A stretch of 64,000 bases of DNA from Piscicola geometra (GCA_943735955.1 OX030959.1:4815241-4879240); one strand, 5' to 3'; positions 24,427 to 48,925 are shown, counted from the first letter of the stretch. Notes: generated from the sequence alone by a model not told the origin. Translations and numbers: made by a program.

Positions 24427-27400
24427 GTGAGGATGAAGATGAGAATGAGGATGATGATGATGATAATAATAATTTATATAGCTATAAAAAGTCCGATTCT
24501 CGACCACTGCACAGTGCTTCGAAGTTCAGCCGACATGTGGTGCTTCGTCTGCCCGGCCACTGTTTCCTGAACAACCTGCACGCTGGTTGGTGCTTCCTTC
24601 AATGAGCTGCGATGCGCTTGAATCGTTGAGATGCGATGAGGGTCGTTTTTTGGTTGAATTTTTTGTTTTTCATTTTGTTTTATTGATTATTATTATTATT
24701 TTGTTGAAATAATTTTTAGCAATTATTAATATTTTTTTTTTGGAATAATTTTTAGCAATAATTATTATTATTTTGTTGAAATAGTTTGTTTTACTTTGTT
24801 AATAATTTTTTTCTTCTTATTTTTGTTTGTGCCCCTCCACCACCAAGGACATTTCGCGAGGCTTCTGTGCAAGATGTATGTGGCCAAGCGGCAAAGGGAA
24901 GTAGAACAGAAGAACAACAACATAAATAACAATAACAAAGAAGACAACAACAACAACAATGCTAATAATGAAAAGAATGTTGATGATGATGGGGAGGATG
25001 GGGACTTGATGATTAAGACAAAGAACGGAGAAAAGCAGGTGTTCTGTGACCTTGGTAGGTAGGGTGGTGGAGATGGAGAAGGGAGGGGTGATTGAAAGGG
25101 AGAGGGGAGGGGTGTTTGAGAGGGAGAGAGAGGAGGGGTGGTGGAGGGGAAAAAGGGTAAGGTGAGGAAGTGTTTCTGAGACTTGTAGTGGGAAAGGGGG
25201 AGGTTGGGTACTGAGTTGTGAGGGACCGGGAAAGGTGGTTAGAAGGAGGGGTAGCTCGTTCAAGGCACATCCTTGCACGCAGGCGTTTACAGCAAGAATC
25301 GTAACTTCCGCCTCTACTTGTCAAGCAAGAGAGGCAAAAACGTGCCTCTGTTGCTGTGCAGGAAGGAAATGGAGGGAGGTGCTGATGACGATGATGCTGT
25401 TAATGGTGCTGATGATGATGGTGTCCTTGATGGCAATGGCGGCTCAGTTGGAGAAGAGGAAAAGAGAATATTTTTCGAGTCTCTCGTCTGCAACGTCCAG
25501 TGAGTTCTTTGAGTCACCACGGATTTCAGTTCAGTTCTTCATCGGCGTATGTATTGAAGGCTCTATTGCACTTTTGTATCGCTAAACAAGCACATGACTT
25601 CCATACCTCCATGACCTCCATCCCTCATGACCTCCATCCTCTCATGACCTCCATCCCTCATGACCTCCATCCCCTCATGCCTTCCATCCCTCATGACCTC
25701 CATCCCTCATGACCTCCATCCCCTCATGACCTCCATCCTCTCATGACCTCCATCCCTCATGACCTCCATCCCTCATGACCTCCATCTTCTCATGACCTCC
25801 ATCCCTCATGACCCCCATCCCTCATGACCTCCATCCCCTCATGACCTCCATTCCCTCATGACCTCCATCCCTCATGACCTCCATCCCTCATGACCTCCAT
25901 CCCCTCATGACCTCCATCCCTCATAACCTCCATCCCTTCATGACCTCCATCCCTTCATGACCTCCATCCCTTCATGACCTCCATCCTCTCATGACCTCCA
26001 TCCCCTCATGACCTTCATCCCTCATGACCTCCATCCCCTCATGACCTCCATCCCTCATGACCTCCATCCCCTCATGACCTCCATCCCTTCATGCCTTCCA
26101 TCCCTCATGACCTCCATCCCCTCATGCCTTCCATCCCGTCATGCCTTCAATCCCCTCATGCCACAGGAAGGGCAGTAGGTTCATAATGCTGGATCAGCTC
26201 TCTCGAGTCCATCTCACCGACACCGCTCCACCCAACTCCACCAACAAGCCACACTCCACCACACCACTCTGCAACCTCCATCCACCTCCATCACTCACAC
26301 ACCCATCATCACCACACCCCACCCTGTCTACACCATCAAACCCGCCCCTGGTTACCCTACCCACTCCTCATCTTGATGCATTCATCAGGGGGGTCGCCTC
26401 GGAGGGGGGTGTGGAGGCACGCGTGTGGAGGAGGAGGGTGGTGGGTGTCTTGGTGGTGTATGACGTGACCAACAACCGATGGTGTCGAAATGTTGGGCGC
26501 TACCACAAGAGCAACAACGTCAGGTGTGGTCGATGTGGTTGAGGTGATGTGCTGGTGGTGGTCTGCTTGATGTGGTGTGGTTAATGTGGTTGTGGATGTG
26601 ATTTATAAATCTATTTGTCTTTCCCGACCACCACCATTGCAAACCACCACCAAGACTGGTGGCAGACGTGGTGAAGGAGGTCTGGTACCAAAGGTGCCAC
26701 GACCCTGACTGCAGAAACTTTCAGTCTGCTGGTTTGTGCAATTGAACGTGCTCGCTTTGTCTTTTGTGTCTTTCTATAATAATAATTACTGTTCTATTAT
26801 AATAATTATGTCAAGAATTAATAATTATTATTCTATTATAATAATTGTTTCAAGAATTATTCGGTTCACATTCAAGTATATTTATGCCAATTCTATTAAA
26901 ATTAGGCTTCGAGTTTTAATTGAACAAATTATAATAAGTAGATTTAACGCTATTTATAATAGTAATGACTAATTGACTACTTCGGCATTTCCCTTCCCTC
27001 CCAAGACTTCGCCATTGCCAAGACAAAGGAGGTTGCTGTGGAGATGACTAGGTTGAGGCGGTCCATCGGGCCCGGTGGTGACGTTGACTTGATGCCCTCT
27101 AGCGAGGAGAATAATAGTAAAGACTGTGCTAAAAGTAATAATATAAATAATATTAGTAAAGACTGTACTAAAAGTAATAATAGTTGTACTAAAAGAAGTA
27201 ATGATGATGATGATGATTTTGAGTATCTCATCAGCTGTGTCTCTGATGACTTCTCTGACTCTCCTACCCAGTCTCACAAGAAATTTAAATGGGCTTCTAA
27301 TAATAATAATAATAATAAAATTGAAAATAATAACAGCAATAACAACACTAATAAAACTAATAATAATATTAACAATATAGGCAATAATTTAAAAGAAGCA

Positions 27401-27640
27401 GTCACAAATATGAAGGAAAATATGGACGATCTCGATGGCATTAGCTTTGACGATGACGACTTTGGCGATGATGATAATGATGTTAATGATGATGATGGCA
27501 CTGGTAATGATGTCGATGATGATGGTATTGGTAATGATGTCGATGATGACGTCTTATGTAAGTCGATGAGTGAGTTTGAGTCATCAGTGCTTCTGAGTGG
27601 TGTCGAGGCGGAACAGCTGTTGGATGATGAGGCTTTTTAA
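23287..27640 (+). CDS. PRIMPOL: DNA-directed primase/polymerase PRIMPOL
   Basis: Exons: 23287-23345, 23620-23704, 23834-24073, 24272-24352, 24525-24585, 24848-25054, 25283-25499, 26167-26523, 26655-26731, 27006-27640; 672 residues, phases consistent. The AEP catalytic core is complete: DxE in LYFDIEF, SxH in FSRHVVLRL, and the third metal Asp in VFCDLGVYSKNRNFRLY. The Zn-binding Cys/His set is present (RWCRNVGRYHKSNN and VWYQRCHDPDCR). PRIMPOL re-primes stalled replication in nucleus and mitochondria (family knowledge). The C-terminus is acidic (NMDDLDGISFDDDDFGDD), a plausible RPA-binding tail. Asn/Asp runs are inserted after the SxH block and in the tail. Exons 4-5 are the least certain: intron 3 would need a GC donor (AAG then gcttgt), and the 24525 acceptor was chosen by phase. 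Exon 2's donor gtcatt is weak. Confidence 0.9.
24358..24426. repeat. (ATG)n microsatellite in a PRIMPOL intron
   Basis: About 23 ATG units directly after the proposed donor at 24353. Confidence 0.9.
25590..26160. repeat. CATGACCTCCATCCC minisatellite in a PRIMPOL intron
   Basis: About 36 copies of a 15-16 bp unit TCATGACCTCCATCCC. The final copy reads tcatgccacag and so supplies the splice acceptor of exon 26167-26523. Confidence 0.95.
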
Positions 27641-27943
27641 CGTGTGGATGATGACGATGATGATGATGATGAAATGAATGTTTTCAGCTACACTTGAAGC
27701 ATTCCACCAACTTTTAGCATTTATTTTTTACTAGCTTTTTCATGAATTCCTTGGAACTCGTCGTTAAAAGATATTGTATGGATTTCTTAATTCAATACAA
27801 ATTTAAAAAGCACTACTCTATATAGAGACTCAATATATGAACTCACGATTGTAACAAAACATTCTAATTGTTCAAAAACGCTGAAAATAAAAACGTCTAA
27901 AACATCAAGACTTGGGTCATGGGGTGAGTTGAGGCTGCAGCTT
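27641..27943. other. Tail-to-tail region of PRIMPOL and the second tetraspanin
   Basis: Short GAT tract at 27648-27670 and an A/T-rich 3' UTR shared by convergent genes. No gene seen. Confidence 0.6.
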
Positions 27944-30072
27944 TCAAGAAATAATGCCTCCAGTCTCCATCTCAATGCAGAGCACCAGAGCCACCAGCAT
28001 GGCCAGAAGCTTCGGTGTTGGAGTTTAATGCATCATTTAAGGTTAAAATATATAAAAATTTGACTTTATATATTTCTCTGCGGTAGATATACATTTTGCA
28101 AGATTCATCAAATAAAGTCTCAGCAAATATTCTTTTTAAAAGCCATTTAGCAACTTGATAGAAGCAGACGCATGCAAGCACCTGGAGCAGGAGAACTGAA
28201 AAGGTGACTGCGATGATGGCGATGAGGTGGGTGTTGAATTCAGTCACCGCCTTCGCTTTGCAACCCTGTCAGGGGTCGTTGTCTCAAAGTACCCCTTGCA
28301 TCTTTTTTAAAACAATAGAAAGGTTCCATTGCCCAATCCAAACTACAAATGCGATTATAACGCAACAACAAAATAATAGTCACATAAACATGCCAACCTC
28401 AGCAACTATGGAGCAAAAGATGGTTGCAACTAATTAATTAACGAACACCTGACAAACCACAGGGCTCTGAAAGCTATTGAAACACTCCATCCTCGCCACC
28501 ACCCACAAGTACTTGTCTGTGCAGGTGTCCATGCAAGAGGGTGGAGGAGGCTTCGAGCATGCACAACTCCACGTTCGCAGGCACAAAAGACTTCTCTGTA
28601 GCGTTCGCCTTGCAGCAAGTCTCAGGCACCATTCTCTGTGAATGGGGGGGGGGCTGATTGGACCTTGATTATTTTCTTCTTATTGTGCTTATTGTCTACT
28701 TTCTTACTCAGTAGTCTTATCAAACCGTTGGGTGATTGTTAAAATGCTTGTTAAAGAAAGTGCCATCAAGAAATAGCTTATAAGAAAAGAGACATGAACA
28801 CAAACCTCGATTGACTGCTGCCACTGGCTTCTTCTCCAGTCTGCGTAGCCGTTGACGCCACAGCAGCCGTTCTGTAGGTGGTTGCTTGTTAGTTTTGGAG
28901 GTACGGAAGTATTAAAGTTGTTAAAAGTCAGGCATATCTACTCATAGAATGGTCTAATCAACACAATGATTGACCGTTTTTTCTTTACTGCTATTGCTTA
29001 TAATTGCGGTTGTTAGTGATAAATGTGTACAGTGGTTTGGATGTCGTTCCAGAGCTTCGTGATTTGCACGGAGGAAGATGCGTACAGGTTGATGGTTTGC
29101 TCGAACCATGAATCGTTCTTGCTCTGTGGTCAATAGGTAACACCTTTGAAAGAAATGCAAAGTCAACAAATTCTCATTCACTCTTCTTGAGTTTTAAGTG
29201 ATTTATTCAGTTTAAAAAATAAAATGGAGTATAATCTCGTTTAAACGGCTTGAATGAAAGAGAGACAATCACTTGAACGTATGTATGAGCAGCTATTCCT
29301 CCAGATGTCGTTTGGAGAGCTACCGAGATTAAGAGAAAGAAGATGTGCTAGAGGGGGTAGTAGAATTCTGACCGTTAAACAATTCATAAAGTAAGCAACT
29401 AACAACTACCAATACAGCATAACTACCAGCAACAACCCCTCAAATTCTTCACAATGCTGATGATGGACTTGCTCCTTGATGCGGCTCCCACGCAGCCGAC
29501 GATCGAGACCAGAGTGAGGAGGATGGCAGTGGAAAGGAGAAGTATACTACTGAGCCACAATCCATCGAACCAGTCTTCCAGCACCTCTGCCAAGTGCGCT
29601 GGGAAGTATGGTGGATGAATGGAATGATGGACTGTTATAGGATTAACGATTGGATGGGTACTTTGGGGGCTTATCTTGATGGCCGTTTATTTTTGCATCG
29701 TCGTTGTTTTTTATTGTTGCACTTTAGGTATTTGCCTTAGCTTAGTGAACGGATTTGGCTTGGAAATTCTTAAATGATTTTCTATTTAATGGATTCAATG
29801 TTTGGATGAGCCTCCCCCCACATACGAGTGCCTTCGTAATGCAGGAAGAGCACCAAGTAGCCTCCCAAGAAAACACATGCAACGGCGCATATCTGGAAAG
29901 GTTTGTAGGAATGACAAGCAGAGAATGGAAAAGTTTGCTTCAAGAATGCTTTCTATTGTTTTAAAAGATTGAAAATAATACGAACAGGTTTGAAAAGAAT
30001 ATAGGAACTTACAAGAAGGATGAAGTTGAGAAGGATGAGAAAGCGTCTCGAGCATTTTAGGAGGGTGTTCAT
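27944..30072 (-). CDS. Tetraspanin (second copy, minus strand)
   Basis: Nine exons: 30013-30072, 29826-29892, 29453-29598, 29279-29347, 29031-29123, 28806-28871, 28513-28635, 28182-28265, 27944-28009; 257 residues, phases consistent. Visible: TM1 in RFLILLNFILL plus ICAVACVFLGGYLVLFL, TM2 in ILLLSTAILLTLVSIVGCVG, TM3 in HIFFLLISVAL, and TM4 in LIAIIAVTFSVLLLQ plus LLAMLVALVLC. The extracellular loop has NGCCG (146-150), ETCC and a membrane-proximal GC (209-210), the Cys signature of the family. NDS and NAT are possible N-glycosylation sites. This member is not a recent duplicate of the one at 15955: intron number, phases and N-terminus differ. The end of exon 28513-28635 is the least certain join. 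Partner and cell type cannot be told from sequence. Confidence 0.9.
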
Positions 30073-30454
30073 AACTCAAGCTACAAAATGAACTATAAAG
30101 CAAGATTGATGCCCTACCACCGTTTCTTCTCGCATCTAAGACCGACTTCTTATTTAGTCTTCATCACTTTTCATTATCATGAATTATTCAGGTATGTACT
30201 CGTCCACACTACTCGTTCATTGATAATTCCATAAAAATACCTTTATTGATTTGCTGGCATGGAAACCTTAATTATCTTTTAAAGGTGAATCTGACATTTA
30301 TAAGCAATGCAAGGGTGTGGCTCCAATACAAAAATGAATTAAAGATTATATGCAATCCACTACATTTTTCTATTATTATTTTTTTAGTTTAGCTGTAAAA
30401 AGTGTTTATAGCTGTTATATTAAATTGATCTTTATAGGCCCTATAAAAGGTATT

Positions 30455-30560
30455 TAGAATGGCTCATACGTTAAGAGCTCCTCTAACTCGTAGGTACCAT
30501 CTTCGAGTCCTAGTAGTCGGTGATGATGCAATACTCCCGATTTTGATGTGGGTTAGTAAT
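30455..30560 (+). mobile_element. Possible tRNA-derived SINE head
   Basis: TGGCTCATACGTTAAGAGC resembles the RNA polymerase III A box (TRGCNNAGYNGG) and its tRNA D-arm surroundings. ATCTTCGAGTCC, about 30 bases later, resembles a B box (GGTTCGANTCC) with mismatches. The spacing fits a tRNA. Degenerate and without clear target-site duplications. Confidence 0.4.
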
Positions 30561-30589
30561 GCCTAATGAGTCTGAGACTTTTTTAAGTT

Positions 30590-30841
30590 TTGCCATTTAG
30601 AATTTTTTATTTTACATTTTATGAATTATGTAAGTTAAAAGATTGGTGGCAACGTCTCGTGTATGCACCACTACAAAATCGCTACCTTATCTTAAAGGCA
30701 AGATTTTATACACAAAGAGTGGTAAAATTTTGGAATAGCTTGCCTGATGAGATCGTAAAAGCTGAAAATACAGATAAATTAAAAATAAAATTAGATAAGT
30801 ACTGGGAAAACCATCCCATGATAAATGCGATTATGAAATAA
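30590..30841 (+). pseudogene. Non-LTR retrotransposon fragment (C-terminal end of a CR1/jockey-type RT ORF)
   Basis: The frame contains FYTQRVVKFWNSLPDEIV and a following FKxxLDKYW-like stretch (IKLDKYWENHP). This is the typical extreme C-terminus of reverse transcriptase ORF2 in CR1/jockey-like elements. No RT catalytic core or endonuclease is present, so it is a short relic. A/T-rich DNA follows to about 31060. Confidence 0.7.
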
Positions 30842-31059
30842 TAATAATAAAATAATGTATATACATACACATAAATATTTTTTATTTATAATTATTCTTA
30901 TTTTATACTTATTTATTATTTTTGTTTTGTTTATTCATTTATTATATGTAATTTTATTTATTTATGTATATAAGCATGTATATGTGTGTATATAAATGGG
31001 GTTTTTTTGAATTTAAAAAAATTAAGTTTTTATTTTATTATTATTATATTTTTATCACC

Positions 31060-31112
31060 ATTATAGAGGTCAAAAGACCCGCGTGGATTTTAACTCCCTA
31101 AACTAAACTAAT
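31060..31112. repeat. Dispersed repeat copy A (GAGGTCAAAAGACC)
   Basis: About 45 bp containing AGAGGTCAAAAGACC and TTAACTCC(C)TAAACTAAAC. It is nearly identical to 63520-63570. Position after the CR1-like fragment suggests a retroelement 3' end. Confidence 0.7.
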
Positions 31113-31189
31113 CGCACGACTGAACTCTCTTTGCTTTCTATGCACTTGTATTCAGTTTCTTTTTACTTATTCCCCTTCTTTCAAGCCAT

Positions 31190-31435
31190 ACTTGCATCTC
31201 TCCAAACTGTTTTAAACTTACTCCCTACTTTATCGTACATCATATTCCAGGCAGAGTCCTGACTTACTTCATCCGTCAACCTGTCCATCACCACTGCAAA
31301 AAAAGAAAAAGCTTTGAAGTAATTCCTGATGGAGTCCAACCCTCCCAAGTTTAGACTCTACACTATTCCGTTGTGAATACGGCACACTTCCCTGCTGTTA
31401 CACTCTCTTCATACATATCCTGCACCGCCCTTAAG
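31190..31435 (-). pseudogene. Degenerate RTE-type reverse transcriptase fragment
   Basis: Read on the minus strand, broken frames give VQDMYEESVTAGKCAV and, further on, VVMDRLTDEVSQDSAW. These match the region of RTE-like RT just before the YADD-type catalytic box (family pattern: QDMYE, then GLHQGS, then VMDRLTDEV). Stops and frameshifts separate the blocks, and the catalytic Asp pair is not seen. Confidence 0.65.
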
Positions 31436-33103
31436 CAATTTTTATTACTTTTTATTCTTTAACAATAATTCTTTAAAATTTATTTTTAATTGCCGCATTA
31501 AGTCGTTGATCTGTAATGGGAAGCTGAGGATGCCTGGGGAGTTTGTGGTGTCCTGGTATGACTGTCATCGAAGGGTAGAAAGAGATATAACAGCGTGGAA
31601 AGGTTTACTTTGGAATGAAGCTAATTTCCAAAAAAGATTTTTATTGGCAAAAGGCAAAAGGCTTCATGAACACTTAGATTAGGCTTCTTTGGGACGTGAG
31701 AGTGATAAGTACTCCTGACTAATTATTATTCAATAATCTACATAGACGAAATGCTACGGGAACTGGAAGGAAGCAAGTATACAGCCATGGATTACGGATG
31801 GGATGAAAGCTGATAGGTGTATTTATGGCAAGCAAGCAGCAAGCTACTTTAAATTACGGTTTATTTTTTTGCTATTTAGCTTTTAATTTGTAAAATAGTT
31901 AACTTAAATACTTCAAAAGAGCCCTTTCAAGTACAATGATAAAGATATAGGCTAGAAGTTAAAGGAGATTGTGCATGTAATTAGATTTTCTTCATATAAG
32001 ATTAACCGTAAAAGAATTAATTTCGCCTCAACTTCATAGCTCTCTTTATATACCCTTAAAATTCAATTACAAATATTCGCCAAGCACATCTAATGAAAAC
32101 TGACTTCATGGTAATTCTAATCGAAAAGAAGTCTAGACAAAGAATGCAAAAAATGAATGCTTTGAAGCTCGCTCAAACCTTCCAGGGAATCTTATTGAAA
32201 GTGCATATCGCTTCAAGATCAATCTCCCGATATGAATACTTTTGCCTGTATCTTTATTGAAACTCTTCGTTGCAACATACCTTTGAAACTTTTGAATAAT
32301 GATGGGTATGCAATAAATAATAGAATATTTCTATACTGAAATTAAGGCTTGCTGCAAATGAATACTGACAAATTTAAATTTGAATTGCAGCTCGTTTTTA
32401 CTGACCAACTTTTATCATCTCCACCTTTCCATTCTCCTTCAAAATGTAAATTCTCACATTTTTAGTGTATTTTTGTAAATAAAAGAAACTCAATGGAAAA
32501 AACTTTAAAAATGCGTAAAATGTATTCCTTTTAAGGAAAGAACAAGAAGAATTGAGAATGAAACAAGCACATTCGACTGACTGCATAGCAGCTCCTTCCA
32601 TCCCTTCTATAATTAACGTGCTAGCGGTCTGGGCTGAAAGATGCTTCAGCGGTGTTGCTGCTGGAGTTGCAGCAAGGCTTCTGGAAGCTCCCTCACTCGC
32701 TTTATAAGCATCCAACTTCTGCATCTAGCATCACTTTGCGATCTTTTCGTGTTAGTTACTTTTTTCCATTTTTGACTTTTAATGTTTCATGAGATAACTG
32801 TTTATTCATTTTAAGTTATCTTGATTAATTTAATACTTTTAAATACTTTACTGCATCAGCATTTTTCCAGTATTGGAAACCCAGTATGATTATAACCACA
32901 TTTTGTATTAGCGATTGGATAACCACAAATACGTGGTACCACAATGTAGTACGGCAACTAACTAACTAAGTTCAGTAAGCAAAAAATACCACCATCTACA
33001 ACAACTACCCACAACTACAACAAAAACAATCTCCCAAAACACCAATCCAACCCACCACCCACACAGGATTTCCTTCTGTAGCCAACCCATCTAAGAAGCA
33101 AGC

Positions 33104-34464
<1,361 letters not shown>

Positions 34465-35466
34465 GCTGCAGCGGGCAGAGGCGTTCAGATGCCGCGTCGT
34501 CTTTGCAAAGACGTGCATTCTATCATTGAACATTCGTTTATTAGTCTACTAATTATCGTTTTCATAATTTCGAAAGAATTTAAATAAATCGATTTAAGTG
34601 CAGTGGTGAATTACATATTTTGATGGTCGCAATAAAAGAGTATCAATAAAAGTGTTGCTCACACCGAAGCTTTGATGCAAGAACACCCGAGAAACAAATG
34701 AACAGCCAACAACTTGCAGGAAATGTTTTGATATTTAGCGCCAAGAAAAGCAAATGGAGTTCCCAGGTGGATATTCTTCGTAACAGTATGAGAATGATGA
34801 TCATGATGATGATGATTACGAAGACGATAATGAAGATGACGATGATGCTGAACATGATAACGATGATGTTTATGATGATTGTAATGGAGCCAGAGCCTCT
34901 GAAAAGCTTACATTTACAGATGTCAACAAGATTACCTAAGCATAATACCATTATCTCAAAAATCATCATCATCACCACCAAAGAAGAAAACCCTAAAATT
35001 CGTACACCAGCTGAAACAACAATTGAACACCCATGAAACATTTAAAATGGAAATCTGCACGAATATCATCAACTTTGCCCTTAAATATCGACAAACTCAA
35101 GTAATGCCAAAAGACATGCACCGTAAATGCCAGCAAACCTTGCAAATTTATTGTTTTGGGTCATTATTTCGGGTATATTATTTAAAAGCGTCTATTTAAA
35201 ACTCTAATGTCTATTATAATAGCGGCAATTATCTTTCACAAATTATTTCTTTATTTTCGGATAGTTAAAAAATTATTATTTGGAAATGTCCGAAGTATTG
35301 GTATTTTACGGTAATCTCTCTATACTTAAAGGCACGCATGCACCCCAATAAACTCTACCCAAGCAACATAAAATCATCTCAATCACTCCACAATGGTCAT
35401 GATGGGTTGGGGGATGGGGTGGGATGGAAGGGAGGAAGGGCAGCGGTGAAGTTGGAGGAAGAACCC
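34465..35466. other. Tail-to-tail region of actin and IDH
   Basis: Actin 3' UTR, a GAT/ATG-rich patch (34790-34880) and A/T-rich DNA; no gene seen. The stop of the IDH gene is at 35467-35469. Confidence 0.6.
34631..34650 (+). promoter_or_regulatory. Tandem poly(A) signals of actin
   Basis: AATAAA at 34631-34636 and again at 34645-34650, about 170 bp after the stop. Confidence 0.75.
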
Positions 35467-43434
<7,968 letters not shown>

Positions 43435-43987
43435 ATTTGCGGAAAGATTTGAAGCGATCAAATGGTTGGCAAAAGGGTACCAAAATAGGTCAGGTCCCTT
43501 TAAAGGACCTCACAGAAGAGATAGGTGTGAGAAAAAGTATTAAATAAATTAATTAATGTTTTTAAAAATATAAAAATTATAACTAGTTAAAACTATAAAT
43601 GATAAAAAGCTAAAACTTAATCTAAATATTTAAAAATTTAATATTATTCTTTATCTTTGCCGGTGATAATATAAAAAATAGTTTGATAAATAGCCGCTTT
43701 TCTATTTAATTAGTTGTACTTATTTTACAGTTCATAATTTCCACTGTTATTTATATCATTCATACAACGTATTGTTTTCATATTAACATTTTTGTAATGG
43801 TTTTTTACTGTTTTTCAGTGTACATTTAATCTAGAGTTAGAATTAGGGCCTAATTAGTAATTAGTAATAATTAGGCATAATGGAAAACTTAAACGACTTA
43901 TTAATTTGTATTAAAACAATCGGGTTTTGTTATGTAAATTGAGAAACAATTCTTCACTCATTCACTTTGCAAAAATACTCATTTAAC
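43435..43987. promoter_or_regulatory. Head-to-head promoter region of IDH1 and GTF2H1
   Basis: 553 bp between divergent start codons, A/T-rich, no tandem repeat. Both promoters must lie here or in unseen leader exons. No convincing TATA box or named site was found. Confidence 0.5.
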
Positions 43988-47537
<3,550 letters not shown>

Positions 47538-48602
47538 CGTCGTCTTAGTTTTAGTTTTCTTACTTGACTGATTGAAGTTTTGTTTTTTTACAATACAATC
47601 TTTTTATATAATGCCTTTCGAGTGACATCTATAGAATAAAAAGTTTTGAAGTTAAATATACTTGGCAAAAGATTCGATTTTTCAGTGGAATTGTTACGCG
47701 AAAAAAATTGAAATTTTATTTTTTGATGCTTCAATTTAAATAAGAGATACGTCTCAAAATGTTCTTTACCCTTCATTGACTTTGAATGAGATGAACTTTA
47801 ACACAAGGTTTTTAAAAATATATCTCATAATTTCAACTGGTAACATATGTAAAAATATAAGATTGTAAAAAATGTTACATTGTAACATTTTAAATTCAAA
47901 TCTCTGTTACCGTGGAAAATATTAAAGCTATTCAATAAAATGTATAAATGATTTTTCTTTCTAAAAAATTCTTTTTAAAGTGAATTTTAAAATATATTTT
48001 CAATTTTAAACGGTTTCATATGTGGAGCTAAAAATAGAATAACGTCTGACTGTTACTTAGACTCACGTGAAACATTAGCATATGTCACAAGACAATTTAA
48101 AACAATATCATGTGTTAGAATATAAAATAATTTATTTAAATGTTTTTATGCATTTTTTTTAAATTTGCCCACATTTTTTAGATATTTAAGGAACTTTTTT
48201 TTAGAAAATAGAGATTATTTTGTTACTTAAGCTCTTTTAGTTAAAACGTGGATAACGCTTATTGGTTGGTGGGCTGACTCCGCCTTATATTTTTTACAGT
48301 ATTTCTCTACTTAAAGCCATCTTTTCCAGTGTTCTTTATAATTTTGAATAGTTTTACTATTTTGCTTGCTGAACTTTGATAAAAAATCGTTTTATAAATA
48401 ATAATTGTTGAACACAATTTAATTTTCAACTATTTCTCATAGAACAATACTTTAGAGGTCATTCGTCGCAATCACGTGATAGAAGTTCTATTAGAACATT
48501 CTAGAAGGATTCTCTTTTGTTCTAAAAAAACTCTAAATGTTCAAAACTTCTAATTGCTCTCTCAGTTCCGTTAATTTTTTAAATAAATACTCTTATTTTT
48601 CC
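47538..48602. other. Intergenic region and probable ATF4 promoter
   Basis: A/T-rich DNA. From about 48240 there is ATTGGTTGG (a CCAAT box on the minus strand, 48259-48267) followed by CTCCGCCTTATATTTTTT (48277-48294), a possible GC/TATA-like core. CACGTG E-box-like sites occur at 48004-48009 and 48472-48477. The regulatory reading is inference. Confidence 0.4.
47635..47640 (+). promoter_or_regulatory. Poly(A) signal of GTF2H1
   Basis: AATAAA, about 100 bp after the stop codon. Confidence 0.6.
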
Positions 48603-48626
48603 ATGATGAGAACAAACCCTTGCTAA
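48603..48626 (+). promoter_or_regulatory. uORF1 of the ATF4 leader (7 codons)
   Basis: ATG ATG AGA ACA AAC CCT TGC TAA. It ends 39 bases before the start of uORF2. A short first uORF of this kind lets ribosomes resume scanning in vertebrate ATF4. Transcript extent is inferred. Confidence 0.55.
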
Positions 48627-48665
48627 ACCCGCTGTGTTTTACACAGCACGTCTTTCCATACCAAG

Positions 48666-48925
48666 ATGGGGTGAGGAAAGTTTTTATAATATAATATTTA
48701 TTTCTATATACTTTGAAGCTTCGATTAATCGATTTTTTAAATTCCAGGAACAATTCAAATTGTTGGAAAGGAAAAAATGTCCAGAATAGAATCGAAGGGA
48801 GATGGATCAGCTCCATCAAGTTCCCTTGGCTTTTGTACAAGCCACCAAAAGGATCTCACGGAATTGTTAAGTTTGGAAGATCGAAACTCTATCAATGCCG
48901 AATTAAGTTTGGATCAGTTCCTTGA
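48666..48925 (+). promoter_or_regulatory. uORF2 of the ATF4 leader, overlapping the main start
   Basis: ATG at 48666-48668 in strong context (CAAGATGGGG). Removing a 77-nt GT-AG leader intron (48671-48747) gives an open frame of 60 residues (MGNNSNCWKGKN onward) ending at 48925. The main ATG at 48777 lies inside it in another frame, overlap 149 bases. Unspliced, it would be only ATG GGG TGA. Confidence 0.6.

Larger units (their letters stand above)
30073..33103. other. Gene-poor region with retroelement debris before actin
   Basis: 3 kb with a tRNA-like SINE candidate (30455-30560), a CR1/jockey-like fragment (30590-30841), an RTE-like reverse transcriptase fragment (31190-31435, minus) and otherwise unrecognised A/T-rich DNA. 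The last part (32940-33103) should hold the actin promoter and leader; two possible leader acceptors (acacag at 33066 and ctgtag at 33080) suggest a 5' UTR intron. Confidence 0.6.

Noticed and set aside
26736..26972. Plus-strand frame in a PRIMPOL intron
   Set aside because: A/T-rich intron sequence between two well-supported exons.
32398..32724. Minus-strand frame of 108 codons upstream of actin
   Set aside because: No recognisable motif, and A/T-rich composition. Possible but unsupported.
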